A stretch of DNA of 64,000 bases, from positions 620,001 through 684,000 of the forward strand of contig OZ287696.1 of assembly GCA_965649825.1 (NCBI GenBank). The letters run 5' to 3'. How positions within the stretch are numbered: position 1 is the first letter of the stretch; every line of letters begins with the position of its first letter. The notes beneath the pieces were generated by a model. It had not been told where the DNA came from. It did no database searches and was given only the letters and a program-made list of their open reading frames with translations. Shown piece after piece: positions 11,311 through 24,200 of the stretch. A program made the translations under genes and the position numbers. The DNA comes from Penicillus capitatus (Eukaryota > Chlorophyta).

Positions 11311-14300
11311 CATGGCGCACGAACCCCGACTTTCGTTTCAGATCGATGAGTGCATGAAGGAGCCAGAACTCCCTCCATCGCCCCTGATAAACGAACTCTC
11401 CTTCCAAGTCCGTCCTGCATCCCTCCGTGTGTTCGTCATCTTCTGTACTCAGAGCGTTCTGGGCATTCTCGAGAAGTATGTCAACATTCGGCATGGCTGG
11501 CGCAGGAGACTCTGCGTCCTGAAGGGAGGTGTCTTGCGTTACTACAAAGTAGGACAGGGTTTCGCCTAGACGCTGCATGATGACGAGGACAGGTCGAAGA
11601 AGGCATCACGGACCAGCCGATTCTGTCGATGGTCGAGAAGGCGAGGGAGAACGGGGAAATCAGTCTGATAGGCAACGAATTGCCGATTCTCGAACGCGAT
11701 GGGCCCAAGTAGTGCAACGGAGATGTCCCTTTGCGTGACCTGTCCTTTCGATGCAGGCACTCGTCTGCCGCTTCGTCGAAGTCTGTGCTGAGGATGAATG
11801 AAGACGGCATGGTTCCCCTGGGCGAGATACATCTTCAGGTGCCGAAACGGCTCCGTGTCGTCTGGATGTCGGACGTGTGTCGATGTCCAGATTGCCAGTG
11901 TGGCCGACAGTCAATCGGGGGACAGCAAGCGATTCACGATTCACAGCGGAACGAAGAAGCTGCGGTTCAGAGCGGACTCCGAGTGACCCCGACCCCTTGG
12001 CGTGACGCCGCAGGCCCCTTATTTCGCCGTGTGCTTCGCAGACTCGATAAGAAGGCGTGGATGGATGCGCTGCAGCTGAGGAAGGTAAGTGAGCACCGTG
12101 ACCGAAGTCCGCTCTGCGAGAGGCGGACCCTGTTCCAGAAGCACAGCGTCTATTGGGCCAAGATGAGTTCGTCCGGCATGTTTCCGACGGTGCTCAGCGC
12201 TCCGGACGAGGTGGAAGATACCCTGGCTGTTCACAGTCGAGCGAACAGGTCATCATCCCCCGAGGAAGTGGCATCGGCCGCTCACCCCTGTGTTCCTCAC
12301 TCAGTCTGTTCGACACGTTGACGATCCCGGACATTCGCCAGAAGCTGCAGAGCAGAGGGGCAACGGACGCTCAAGTGCAGATCTGCGAGGAATTCATGCT
12401 GGACCAGCACAAGTTCTACATCAACTACATGCAGCAGGAAGCGGAGAAGCGACTCCAGCTCATCAGACACATACGGAGTCTCGAGGTTGGCCCGGCGACA
12501 CCTCTCTGACGCGGATCGACGGTGGGATGGTGCTGCAGGAGGACAAGAGGCTGCTGGAGCAACAGATCGTCGTGCACGATCGGACGGACTCCGTGATGAC
12601 GGATGATGTGCTGCTGTTTCCTCCTGCTGCAGCGGTGAGTGACCGTCTGTCCTGCCAACTGACAAAGTCCGACGGGGGTGCAACGTTCCAGTCCTCCGTG
12701 GCGCTGGACGCGCGATCTCTGGAGGGGGATGAGGCGGCAGACGATTCCGAAGACGACGTGTACTACGACTGCTTTCCGGTCCCGCCGCCCATTCGAGACG
12801 CGGTGTGCATCAGCCTGCACGGGGGACGGCTTCTGATGCGAGAGGGTGTGGCATGGCGCAGGATGAGAAGGCGAAAGAAGTGGCATCGGCAGAGACGGAG
12901 AAGAGCCTGCCCGGCAACTCGGCCTCGGTCTCGGAGAGCAGCAGCAGGGACGGGATGTACAGACTGGACGGTCCCATCGCGCTGAGCAAGGAGGATCTGC
13001 AGGAATGGCTCAGGTTTGCCCGGTCCCGCCGCCGAGAGGGTCGAGAGACGGATGTTCTGCTGCAGAGAAAACGGAAGGCCATCGTCGCGTCGCGATCGAC
13101 TTCCGAAGCCGCAGCAGAAGGAGAAGAAGGTCGGCCTGTGGGGCATCATCAAGGAATGCATCGGCAAGGATCTGACAAAGGTCTGTCTGCCTGTCTACTT
13201 CAACGAACCTCTCTCCGCTCTCCAAAAAGTGAGCGAGGAGCTCGAGTACGCGGATCTGCTCGACAAGGTAATCCCGCAGCCGAGCGCCGTCTCCTCGGAC
13301 AGGTGCGGCGCACGCAGGCCATGCAATTCCGGCCAGGATCTGTGGAGAGAATGCTCTACGTTTCCGCCTGGGCCGTGAGTGGCTACGGAGGCACAATGGG
13401 GCGCGTGACAAAGCCCTTCAATCCCCTCCTCGGCGAGACCTTCGAGCTTGTGAATCCCGAAAAGGTGCTGCCCGGAACGCCGAGAGGGCGACGTGCGCGA
13501 TGTTCTCTTGCAGGGGTACCGTTTCCTCGGAGAGAAGGTCGTGCATCACCCCACCGTCTTCTCCATCTACTGTCAAGGAAGCAGATGGGAGGTTGCCGCA
13601 GACACGGACCTCAAGAGCAAGTTCTGGGGCTCCAGCATCGAGCTGCGTCCGGTTGGAGTCATTCTCCTCAAGACACACGACGGCGAGACATACAAACTCA
13701 ACAAGGTGAACCTCCGCGAGAGGCTGTCCCGGAGGTGTGCTCTTCAGGTGACGACGTCGATCAACAATCTCATCATCGGCAAGCTCGAGATCGATCACCA
13801 CGGACTGATGAAGATTCAAAACCTGACGTCCAATCTGACAGGCAAGATTCGCTTCAGCGAGAGGCGCTTCTTCTCCCGCGCTCCGCATCAGGTGGCCCGT
13901 CTTCTCGAGCACGGATGTGCGATCATCGGGGTGGCTTCTGCCTAGGTGGACGGTCACTTCGAGGGGCCGGACGGGAAGATACCCGGGGCCTCGCTCAGCG
14001 GAGTGTGGAGTTCGTCGCTGACGGCGGACGCAGGCAAAGGCGATGGTCCATTCGAGATCTGGAGAAAGAACCCTCCGGCAGTCGAGCCCACGCGCTACAA
14101 TCTGTCGACGTTCGCCATTCGACTGAATGAGACGACCGAAGACATCGACGGCAAAGTGGCTCCAACGGACTCCCGTCTCCGGCCAGACCAGCGGTTCCTG
14201 GAGAAAGGAATGTACGACGAGGCCAACTACGAGAAGCAGAGACTGGAACACCAGCAGCGCGCTGCGCGCAAAGCAGCCGAGAAGGGGGATCCCATTCAAC

Positions 14301-14479
14301 CCAGATGGTTCAAGCACGTTCCCGGCGCCGTCCCTGGAGAGCAGCTGACGTTTGTGTACAAGGGCGGCTACTGGGACTCTAGAGATCGAGGGGAATTCGA
14401 AGGGTGTCGTGACATCTTTGGAGAAACGCTCGGTCCTGTCTCGTCCTCAATCACGTTTTCAAAGTCCTTCAAACCCTAG
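11311..14479 (+). CDS. Oxysterol-binding protein (PH domain + ORD)
   Basis: A lipid-transfer protein of the OSBP/ORP family. The N-terminal PH domain spans several exons: [18 protein letters not shown], then [19 protein letters not shown] and the closing helix [12 protein letters not shown] with its conserved Trp. A helical linker follows ([19 protein letters not shown]). The ORD carries the hallmark [12 protein letters not shown] and the fingerprint [13 protein letters not shown], where most ORPs read EQVSHHPP. The usual beta-barrel core ([22 protein letters not shown]-like) and the C-terminal [20 protein letters not shown] region are present. The architecture resembles long ORPs that exchange sterol or PI4P at membrane contacts. 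I chose the ATG at 11311 because it leads into an exon spliced directly to the PH domain. The frame is open further upstream, so a longer N-terminus is possible. Introns are about 45-60 nt. Confidence 0.9.
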
Positions 14480-17180
14480 TGGCAGTCTTAATGAAGGAGT
14501 AGATCTTCATCGGAATTCTCTCTCCCGGTGAAACGTCTGAATAACGCCTTGTCTTTTCATGCACAAGCGACCCGACGCAATCAGAGGACAACAGTCTCTG
14601 GACATAGAACTTCTTGTACCCTGTGTTTTCGTAGTTCTCTCCTCTTCTGTCTCGTGTCTCCGAGGTGACACGTCGCTGTGAGGTGTGTGTGCTATCTCAA
14701 TAAGATCGTCGGCACACTCTTGTGGTTTTTTCGTGCGCTGAATGCGTTCTATGTCTTCCGCACCCTTTCAGTCACACCGTACACGAAGGTATTCGCGAAG
14801 TGTCTGTCTCTGGTGCCTTCGATCTCCCATGGACTCCTCTGCAAAGCCCTATTTCCCTGCTGCCCTCGCCAACTGTCGAATCCGCAAAGGCATCACACGT
14901 CTGAAATAGGCCGACGATAAGAGTCGTTCTGGCGCGATGGGACAGATCGAGAATTGATCCCGTATTTAATTAAGTTTGAGCACTTGCCTCTGTCGCAGAC
15001 TGCATGCGAACGCTAGCGGCCGCTTCTCGGTCCGCGGTGTCACTTCCGTCCCGCCATTCTTAAGCTCGTCTCTCACTTTTGGTGCGCCTGCGTACATCCG
15101 CCAAGAAAGACAATGCAGAAGCGTCCTCGTCGTCAGCAGAACCGGCAATGGAGTCACGCCGGCCACAATACTCTTCGCGCAGCCAACGCTGTTGTCCATC
15201 GACGACTCGACCTCGGCCGGCCTCCGGTAACTGACTGATCAGTTTCTCATTGTCATCGACGAAAGGGCACGGCACACGGAAACGAGATGGACCGCCCCGA
15301 TAAGAGAGGAGGATCTGCGAAGAGCATAGGGTCTGTTCTCGAAGCAGAAAAGGGATCTGGAGAACCGCGAAGAGTCCATAGGGACATGCGACGAAGCTGT
15401 CGACGCAAGAAAGGCAGAGTCTTTGCATGGCATGGAGAGCGGCGACGAGGAATTGCAGGAAGTGGACAAGAGAACAGACAGCACGAAACAAACAGGATAC
15501 AGTTCAAAAGGGCAGAGGAGAGTCGAGTAGCCCCAGAACTCAAGACAAGGAAGACTGAAGTTGCAAGATGCGCATACACGTAGCTGCACATGGTGCTCTT
15601 TATTAAAGGAGCGAAGCTGTGGAACGGAGAACATCGTGCAACGATCATTCAAAAGTGCCTGGGCCTGTTGTGTGTCAAGATGTAGTTGTCTGTCTCATTG
15701 CTTCCGAGCATGTCGTCTGAGGCACCTGCCGTATGAAGCGCCACACGAGGTGACCACTGCAATGTCCTCTCGGAACGGTTTTTTCGATTGGCGGCTATGA
15801 GGCTCCTCTTTCCTCGGACTGGGACGCATATCGTCGTTCCGCATTGGTCCGTCGAGACACGTACGTCCCTTTGTCGCCACTCGGATCTTATAGGCGCGTC
15901 TTGTTGGAGAAATTCATCATCGGTGGACTCGGACTCTTCCAGCGGATCTCTCCTAGGCTAGCCATGTCTTGTGCGCAGCGGAAGGCTTTCGTTGTATAGG
16001 AGTTCAATGCGCGCAGCAAAAGTGCTCGAGAAAGGCGAGAAGGTTCGCACATATCACATTTTACAGCTAAGGTTTGGGAGCAGAAGGTGCACAAGAAAGC
16101 CCAGAACAGAAGTTAGATCACCAAAGAAGCTAAACGACACAACTACACGACGAAACCTCCAATTAAATGCGCGGAATCGCCTCGGGAACTGGGAATTTCT
16201 CCACGAGCTTAGTGTAGCCAGAGAAGCTCAAGTGGTTTCACCGCGAGCTCTACTCCGCATCCAGCCGATCCTCCGGTCCTAGAGGCTTTAGCTAACAAGG
16301 TCTTTGGATCAGTCGATTCCGCAGCATCCGTCGCGCCACGCTGCTCCGCCCAGGAATCCGCACCTTCCATCGCATCGGCGTCTGTCCCTTCCTTGTCTGC
16401 CTCCACACTTCGCATGTGCAGCACATCCGAGATTGGTTTTCAGGCCGCGCTCGACGCAAAATCTTTACATTCTTTCCCCAAGCGTTGATTCCTGATGATG
16501 TCCAAAGGGAATCCCTATCTCGCTATGCTCTTGACCTATTTTAACCCGCTGTCAGAATTTAACTGGAACTCAAAAGACTTCCGTCTGGACATCTAAGGTT
16601 TGCAAACGACTTAGTTGCGTGGACAGATTCGACGACCGTTTAAAAAAAGTCATCGTCTAGGTTACTTTCATCGCCCTTCAAAGGGGGCGGAGTTGCACCA
16701 GGTTCGCTCTCTTGCTTGGTAAGATGAGAGCTTGGCCTCATCCTTTCTTTCAGAGTATTTTCTTTGTGCACTTACAGGGAGGCTCGAATTTTGTGCGATT
16801 ATTGTCGCACACTGCTTTGGCTAAGTTATCTCTCCTAGTCTAACAGGTTGGTTATGGGCACAGGTGCCCTGTTATCCGGTTCTTTCAAGAAGGTCTTCCT
16901 GTTCTCGATGTGGGCGGAAGTAAATTGGACGCAGTAGTTCCTCATTGTGAGTCTTGATCTCTTGGGGTCTTGCGCCGTAGAGTGTCTCCCGGAACGGAAA
17001 AGAGGGAAAATTCCAAGAATCCGCATTTTTCGTTGTCAAATGACGAGGCAGAATGCTCGGTTGATCTGTTGTGACCAGAGTCTAAATCCCCTGGTTTCGA
17101 TATTGCGTTATGTGAGTCAGGACAGGTAAGAGGATAGCCGCGAACCAGTTGTCTTAGCATCGTCGGATAAACCCAAATAG
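14480..17180. other. Gene-poor stretch, no confident gene
   Basis: About 2.7 kb without a recognisable family. At 15340-15530 (+) a Glu/Lys-rich open frame (LENREESIGTCDEAV, ending KGQRRVE) may be the last exon of an unidentified gene, perhaps with sequence near 15090-15230. I could not find a splice pattern that joins them. A minus-strand acidic frame at 16209-16424 is also unrecognised. The right end grades into the decayed reverse transcriptase. Confidence 0.4.
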
Positions 17181-17189
17181 ATTAAGGTG

Positions 17190-17860
17190 ACGACTAGCTT
17201 CGTTTGGACGAGTCTTCAGAAAGCAGAGGCCTGGCGAGGTTCAATATGGTTGTGCTTGAGGAGGCGTTGTCAATGTGGAATCCGAGGTAACGCACGGATT
17301 GTGTTTGCTTGAGTTGTTGTCCTTGGAAGCTGAGTGTCGGTGAGTCTTTGTCTAGGAGTCTGGAGAGATTGTCATCTACGTCTTTTCCACTTTGAATTTT
17401 AGTACGGAACTGTCGGCCACTTTTCATGTTCTTTGAGACCGAGTCGGGGGTATCCGCGGCGTCCGTGTCGTCCGCTGCGATCTGTTTTCGTAAGATCCAT
17501 TGATCGGCATACAACTGTCCCTACGTCAAGTCAGCCAACCTACTCAACGCACTGTTTGCAAATGAGATGAAGAGTGGTGAGACCGACAGGTAACCTTGAA
17601 GGATGCCCCTTTGGAGTGGCATATCTAGCCGTTTAGGTCCATGAGGGTCTTCTCCTGCCTCTCTAGGAGCAAGCCATCCAGAGGTTTAAGTAGATAGCGC
17701 GGCATGTTTGGCTTTTATCGCATGTTCCATACGAGACTGTGGTCTGCAGAGTCACGGGCCGCTTAGAGGTCGAACGAGCTCAGTTATGGCCACATGATGC
17801 CGCGAAAGTTCAGTCGACACCCTTTGTTACATCCAATCTGCGTATCAAATCATGTTTGTG
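17190..17860 (-). pseudogene. Decayed non-LTR-type reverse transcriptase fragment
   Basis: Broken minus-strand frames carry RT signatures in the right order. First comes DSADHSLVWNM (compare the RT finger motif around D...H..LW). Next is RGILQGYLSVSPLF (the QGxxLSPLLF motif), then LYAD/AADDT-like remains of the catalytic loop. Last is the thumb motif TQSVRYLGFHIDN (compare RYLGV.ID). Stops and frameshifts interrupt it, and the YxDD catalytic box is not intact. It is a fossil, probably of a LINE-class element. No poly-A tail or target duplication was found. Confidence 0.65.
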
Positions 17861-18475
17861 TCGATGTGCTAGGCAGTCGAGACAGTGAAGAATTCAGCTG
17901 CCCTGCTACGAATCCTTTGCGAAAACAATCAGATAAAAACCCCTAATGAACCCACCATCTTTTTTCACTTATTAGCTGTCCTCCCCACAGTGGATTCTTT
18001 CAACCATTCATCCACAACATATACACACCCGCTTAAAGAAGAAGGATTTCTTTTCTTTACACACCAACCACATATCGCCCACTTTGAAGCCAGCAATCGC
18101 TCAGCCATAAATCTGTAACACCCATTTACGTTTATCATCGAAAACGGAAGCCAATGACGTCACAGCTGGCTGGAGAAATTTATCATCAATGAGTGTTGAA
18201 AGCGTTCGCTGAAACTTACGAACGACCACCTCCAGCAGCATTCCAACGTTGACAGCTTGACAGCTTCGTGTACGTTCGACATCCATTTTTCATCAGATAC
18301 CCCTTAAAAGTTGACTTCGATTGATGACTAATAATGCATGAGGTAAGTAAGGCACAGCGATTGGTTCATGTCAAGTTCTGAGTGTGAACCTCTTGAAGTG
18401 TGGAAAGGAAAAAACATCGACATTGGAAATGAAACATCGAAAACATCATAGAACGAAAACAGTCACATCATGAGA
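17861..18475. other. Non-coding gap
   Basis: No supported gene. A Thr/His-rich plus frame at 17885-18118 lacks any family resemblance. The 3' UTR of the sulfotransferase presumably begins here. Confidence 0.5.
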
Positions 18476-19598
18476 TCAGTCAAAACTCCTTCCCAATTCC
18501 TTATTAATCCCTTTTCTCAGTGCCTCGTACGAATCATAACCCGTAACAGGAGTCACGGTTTTTTTCCAGGTCTGGTCGATCTTGTCGAGAATGAAGTCTG
18601 GGAGAACTTCTTTGCTCTCATTCACGGCTCCCTTTCTCACTTTGCCGGCATTCCCTTGCATCCCTGCGTCTCGAGGGAGACCGATGGCCTCGTTACGCTG
18701 GTTTTTCAAAAGGTGCTCATCAAATTTACTCGAATGCTCTTTCATGAAGTCAAAGCTTGCCTGGTGACACACAAACCAGACGTCAGACAGAAAGAAGGAC
18801 AGTAGATCATGACTTGACGCGCGACGAGCTTCTGTAGCTCTTTGTCTCCGATACCAATCTCGAGGAATTCTGCAATTAGTCGCACGCATTCACCCAGATT
18901 CTGTTTCAAGTCCTCATAGTGCAACCAAAGGACGTTTTTATCACGACGATAGGGATACCAACTCGCTACCAATCAGAATGCGATGGTAAGAAGTCCATCA
19001 CGCAGAGTTCATACTGTGCCTTACCTAGATGGTGAAAATGCGATGCATTCTCCATGGGGCTTCTGGGCGCCCCAGGCATCAAAAACACCCACTCGACGAA
19101 CTCCTCCGCTGGGATGTCCTCGGCAGTGAAGCACCAATTCACCATGAAGTGATAAAAAGACAAGGCCGCATCGGAGGGCTGTCTAGAACACAATGATGGT
19201 CAGAATGACCTAAGATCGTCACGATGCGGAACATACCGTTGCAAAACAATGTACTTTGCAGCACCCTTCGGGCACGAAGGGTGCCACAAATGCGTTTTGT
19301 ACACGCGAGGCGTAAATGGCTGAGGAGCTTGTAGGTCTGTGTATCCGTACTCGTGTGCATGTTCGAGACAGGGAATCACCATCCCGATTTCTTCAAAGTC
19401 CATGTTGCCCCCGGAACGCAATCCGTGGCAGATTTGCTGTAACCATGTTGTCCCGGCTTTCGGCGGTGTAGAGAGGATCACGTCTGACGATAACGGTTTA
19501 AAGTTAACGCCTTTTGAATGACTCTCCTGGCTGATGTACTTTGCCAAAATGCAAAAGAAATTGCGCATCGGCGCAGACGGCAACGCAACTTCTCCCAT
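18476..19598 (-). CDS. Cytosolic-type sulfotransferase (Sulfotransferase_1 family)
   Basis: Transfers sulfate from PAPS to a hydroxyl or amine acceptor; the substrate is unknown. Four exons with introns of about 51-60 nt give about 290 residues, normal for soluble SULTs. The ATG is at 19598. The 5'-phosphosulfate loop reads STPPKAGTTWLQQI in exon 1. The 3'-phosphate site YIVLQRQPSDAALSFYHF is formed across the first splice junction, matching the family pattern R(N/Q)P.D..(V/L)S.YHF. LWLHYEDLK lies in exon 3. The C-terminal RKGAVNESKEVLPDF matches the SULT PAPS-binding RKG segment. No signal peptide or membrane anchor was seen. The gene is divergent from TAF10, 132 bp apart. Confidence 0.92.
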
Positions 19599-19730
19599 GA
19601 CGGCCTCGAAACGCGGGTGGGTGTCAGCACTGCAAAAACCGCAAACTCGAATTGGCGATTGGATCGTTTGCGGTCGTAATGCTTTTCATTGTCAGACGAT
19701 CATCGAAGGAACAAGAACAAACAAACGGTC

Positions 19731-20297
19731 ATGGATGCTCGGGACATTCGCATGCAACAGTTTCTAGCAGAACTGGAGGAACGGGCACCACTGGTATGCT
19801 GCATGGTCGGGGAGACACAAGAAGAGGCGTTTAGGTGCCGGACGAGCTCGTGGAGTACTACTGTTGCCAGAGCGGCTGCGAAGTGAAAGACCCCCGAGCG
19901 TAGCTCCCCTCCTTCCGACGCCTGTGCCCATTGCCGACTGTGCGTCCCAGGGTGCGCCTGATGGGATTGGCCACGCAGAAGTTCATCACAGACATCGTTC
20001 AACAAGCAGTCCAGTCAGTCGCTCTCACACATCGCGTTTTGTGTGAGATCCCTTCCACCGCTGTTTCAGTCTGAGTCGTGTTCGAGACCGTCTGCCGTTT
20101 TCCCGGCTCAAAGATCTGGGGTTCAATCCAAAGGACAAGACACGCGTGCTGCTGATGGAGGAGTTGCTGAAAACGCTGAAACAGGTGTGCGTATCTCTTC
20201 ATTACTGTCCTTGACGTGACGGCGTCTGGCACAGTTTGGCATTCACGGACACCACGTTCCCTACTTCATGAACGCATCTGAACCTCCCCGACCATAG
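19731..20297 (+). CDS. TAF10: Transcription initiation factor TFIID/SAGA subunit TAF10
   Basis: Five short exons give about 120 residues: MDARDIRMQQFLAELEERAP, then VPDELVEYYCCQSGCEVKDPR, then VRLMGLATQKFITDIVQQA, then LGFNPKDKTRVLLMEELLKTL, then FGIHGHHVPYF. This is the TAF10 histone fold: the FL..LE.Y.P..PD helix, the D.R..RL..LA.QKFI.DI helix and the MEDL..AL..GI....PYF end. TAF10 acts in both TFIID and SAGA. It has only a short N-terminal extension, as in fungi and protists. It is divergent from the sulfotransferase and convergent with the RING gene. Confidence 0.9.
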
Positions 20298-20476
20298 TTG
20301 CTCTGTTTATTACACAACGGTTTGTACAGGAAGCACTCAATTGAGTGTAGCTCAGTAGCGTTTGTGATATCCTACATGAAAGAGCTTGTTGGTTCAGCAG
20401 AGAACACAAAATAAAGCACGTCAGGTCATAGTACAACGCGCTCCCCGCGGAGCACAGAGATAAACGTCACCCTCTC

Positions 20477-21109
20477 TTATGGAGTCTGTTTGACCTCTCT
20501 GCTACAGATTGGACATTTCTTGCTGATTCTGAGCCATTGATCGATGCATCCAGGATGGAAGACGTGTCCACATGGTAAAACCTTCACCTGATGGTGCTGT
20601 TCAAACTCGCAACGGCACACGGTGCATTGCTCTTCGTCCAGATTCGTCCCTTTCGCCGCGGAGAACAGTCTGATGGGAAGAGCAGCAATGCTCTGCTCAC
20701 TGAGGCCCTTATTCACTACGCCAACGGTTTCTTCGAGTGCCCTCAGTTCTTCATACGACATATCATCCAAATCCAATGAATCGTGGCCGTCAGATGTGTT
20801 ATCCGCCGAGTCATAGAAATCAGACATATGACCCCCTTTATTTACGAAGCAAGTCTTTAGCGAAAAAATGGAATGGCGTACGGCATAACCTTGCATCAGA
20901 AGCTCTGGATCCACGTCGACGAGGTCACGCGACAGGCGATTCCGCACACGCACAAGAGCCTCTTGCATGTCGGCAACGATGTCGGCACTGACACAGCGGC
21001 AAAGAATCACTCCTCGACGAAGAGGCGGAGTGGATTACTCGTTGCGACGTTGGTACATCATGAGAGTCACTCTCTGTTCATGAATCATACGTGCAACGCG
21101 GCTCTCCAT
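20477..21109 (-). CDS. RING-H2 E3 ubiquitin ligase, BIG BROTHER-like
   Basis: Three exons, ATG at 21109 (MESRVARMIHEQRVTLMMYQ). Introns are about 51 nt (donor GTAATC) and probably 54 nt (donor GTTATG; in frame, so retention is possible). The C-terminus is a perfect RING-H2: CTVC, 14 residues, C-G-H-VF-H, then C (in PGC), 10 residues, CPIC. Ahead of it lies LDDMSYEELRALEETVGVVNKGLSEQSIAALP. This matches the SYEEL..L.E..G....GLS...I..LP segment of plant BIG BROTHER/DA2-neighbourhood RING ligases. The acidic middle suggests a soluble protein. The substrate is unknown. Confidence 0.85.
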
Positions 21110-21281
21110 GTCCTGCGTTTAGCCAACCCGTCATCGCACCGACACGGACATGTGGCAGATAGGTCTGCGGACCTGTGCGGTTTGACGGTCGGTGCGAGAA
21201 TTCATCGGGGACAACGTCGTCGCGGACCCTGGAATAATAAAGCGCAGAAATCGGAGGGGCTCCTTTGAAAAGACAGCGCCT

Positions 21282-24200
21282 CTACATGCTGACGTACAGA
21301 CTCGCTGCAAAGATGACGTCGCGTTTGATCAGATTCGAAGCGACCTGCATCTGCTGAAAGAGAGCGGTATTGCCCATGACGCGGGCAGCGTCCATGACTT
21401 CTCGACAGCTCTGCTCCAGACGGACGATAGTGCGGACAATGGTACCCTCTGGAACATCGGTCAGTTGACAGACCTCGACAAAAGACACGCCATTAGCCCA
21501 GGCATGGACCACATGGACGAGTCCAAAATTCAGTGTCGCCGTACAATAGGACTCGGGATCCAGACTCAGTCCACACTCGAACTGATAGATGCCGCAGGAG
21601 AGACAGAGTTCTCTCACATGGGCACATGCAGTGTCCAAGGACTCAGGAAGTTCTGGCCTCTGGATGTTCTTCTCCTAGAGAGTCATGATTTGTCGTCCTC
21701 TCCGAAGCTCGGAATGGAGGTGACTTGGAAAATGAAGGCAGAGAGAACGGCAACTGCTTCGGCAGGACTCAGACTGGACAGAACGCCGTGAAAGATCGTT
21801 TCTGTAATGATGAGTTCATCTCCAGAGTTGATTTCGCAAGCGACACGTCCTTTGAGCTGGACGGTGCCCGTGGCGTCTACATAACCGAAATGCTTCAAGA
21901 CGTCCAATCGCATGCCGAATTCAGGCATCTGCTTGTCACATCACATTGCATCTGAATAAGGATAAGCTGTGGATGGATCACTTGTTGAAGGGCGGCATCG
22001 GAGATCGAATGGCGCAGAACGGCACATCGATTTTCCAGTGTCCTCTCACTGTGTACCTGTGCGTACTTTGTCCCTCGACACAAACAGTGATGCACATCCA
22101 TTCCAAGGAGACATTCAAGCAGATGCTGTCGTTCCTGCAATGCCTCTGCCACGTCCACATCGTTCGAGACCTTTAGATCGACAAACTCAAAATGGCCCTC
22201 CTGTATGACATCGTACTCATCTTTGGATCAACAAAGAAATGGGGTGTACCTTGATGCAGTTCAGTTCGTTCAAGAGTGGCACTGTCAATTGAGGAGAGTC
22301 TTGTGGTGAGACCTGAGAGGTCTGAACTTGCAGACGTACTGTCAAGAAATGCACTAACTGATCTCCAGTCACATCATCCAATTTGTAATGCAGTCCATCA
22401 ATCTCGCCCACCATCGGCGATCTTAGAGGAGATGTGGCAGTCTCTTCATCCTCCGCATCTTTCTTACACTTGATCAGTCTTTTCCCTGCCAAGGCTTTCT
22501 CACCTGACATAATGAAACATCAGCAGCGACCCTTCGGACTCTTCGGCAGTTACTTGACGGCTGCTGCGGTTCGACGGATGGAATGTCTATTGCATCCCAT
22601 GGACCGGGATGGTGAAGACTGAGCACTCGAAAGGTCGAAGGCGTCTGCAATGTCGGTTTCTTCGATCGTTGTTTGCCGATCGATGCCGAATCTGGAAGGA
22701 TCACACCTAGCTCGACCAGACCAGATGACTTGTCGAAGACCAACAGCACTCGGCCATGCTGTAAGACCTTCTGAATCTTGCCATTCTTCAGAATGAGCGG
22801 CATCCATTCTCTGTTCATCTCGTTCAGGCGTCGATGCAGCTCGTAGTACTGACGGAGCGATGTCTTCGTGCAATCCCTTGGACAGTCCGGCCATTGCCTC
22901 GCCTTCAATGCCTTCAGGACTTCATCCATTCGCTTGATCTTTCGCAGATGACCACCAATGGCTTTCTGCGCATGAAACTCTGCAAAACTCCTCTTGAGCA
23001 TTTCTTCCACCTGAAACAAAACCGGGTGAAGATTGCGAGGGATGGAACGATCGAACTCGAAGGTCGTCGACGCGCATGAGATTCATAATCATGGAGTATG
23101 TCAGTCGAAAGCGACTGGACAGCACGACGCCACGTCCTTTCATCAAAGTTCTGAGCATCGTTTCTTCAGGGATCTCTTGCCAGCAAGCAATGACAACCAT
23201 TCCGACATCGTCAATGCCTCGACGTCCAGCGCGTCCCGCCATTTGCGTGTACTCTCCTGGCAAGAGTGTCCTGAACTCCTGTCCGTCGTGTTTCTTGAGG
23301 GAATGAAAAATGACGCTTCTGGCGGGAGCATTGACACCCATTGCGAATGTCTCGGTGGCGAAGAGCACTTTGAGGAGTCCTTTGCAAAATAGCATCTCCA
23401 CGACTTCCTTCATAATGGGCAGCAATCCGGCATGATGCACACCGATCCCTCTCTTTAGATACTCTCTCATCTGAAGAATCTGCGGCACGGATCGATCGGC
23501 TTCGGCCAGTCGGCTCAGTGACTTCTCTATAAAGACGTGGATCTCGTGCACTTCCGCTGAGGTGCTGAGGTCGATACTTCCCAAAAGAAAGGCACTTTCG
23601 TCACAGACTCTCTTGGAAAAGGCAAAAACGACAGCTGGCAGCAGAGACTTCTTCTCCAATGCTGTGAGCAGAGATTTCAGTTGGGTCTGATTGGATTTTG
23701 ATGTTGTGCCGGAATTGGGTCCGAGCTGTCGATTGACGAAGTGCATCATGCTTCCTTGTGCCTTGTCTGATAGATGACGTCCTCGTCCTCTTCTTCCTCC
23801 CCTGCCACCACCTCGCGTCTCGGATCCCCGACCACCTCTTCCCTCTGTGGGCTTCGATGTCGGCATCACTTTTTCGGTGTTTTTTCTTTTCTGCTCTATT
23901 TGAGCCGATCGGTACCCTTCACTCAGAAACAGATCCCCTTTGTAGACACTGAACAGTTTTCCACTGTAATACAGTTCGTGCTGAAGGGGCACCGGTCGTT
24001 TATTTGTACCTAGAGATCACACTTTTGTCATACGACAGTCACATCGGTTAAACAACGCACTCGAAATGTAGATCTTTGTCTTGAGCGTTCTTCCAACCCA
24101 CGAGGCGAATTCATCGACATTCGGGACCGTGGCCGAAAGAAGGATCACTTGAACGTGTGGCGGCAGCATGATGATTGTCTCTTCCCATACGACACCGCGT

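Noticed and set aside
12805-14130. 441-residue plus-strand ORF inside OSBP
   Set aside because: Most of it is out of frame with the ORD; only short segments coincide with real exons. Splicing explains the region better.
13418-14317. 299-residue minus-strand ORF opposite the OSBP gene
   Set aside because: It is the antisense shadow of well-conserved ORD exons; its sequence has no family resemblance.
15060-15491. 143-residue minus-strand ORF
   Set aside because: No family likeness, and the opposite strand looks at least as protein-like.
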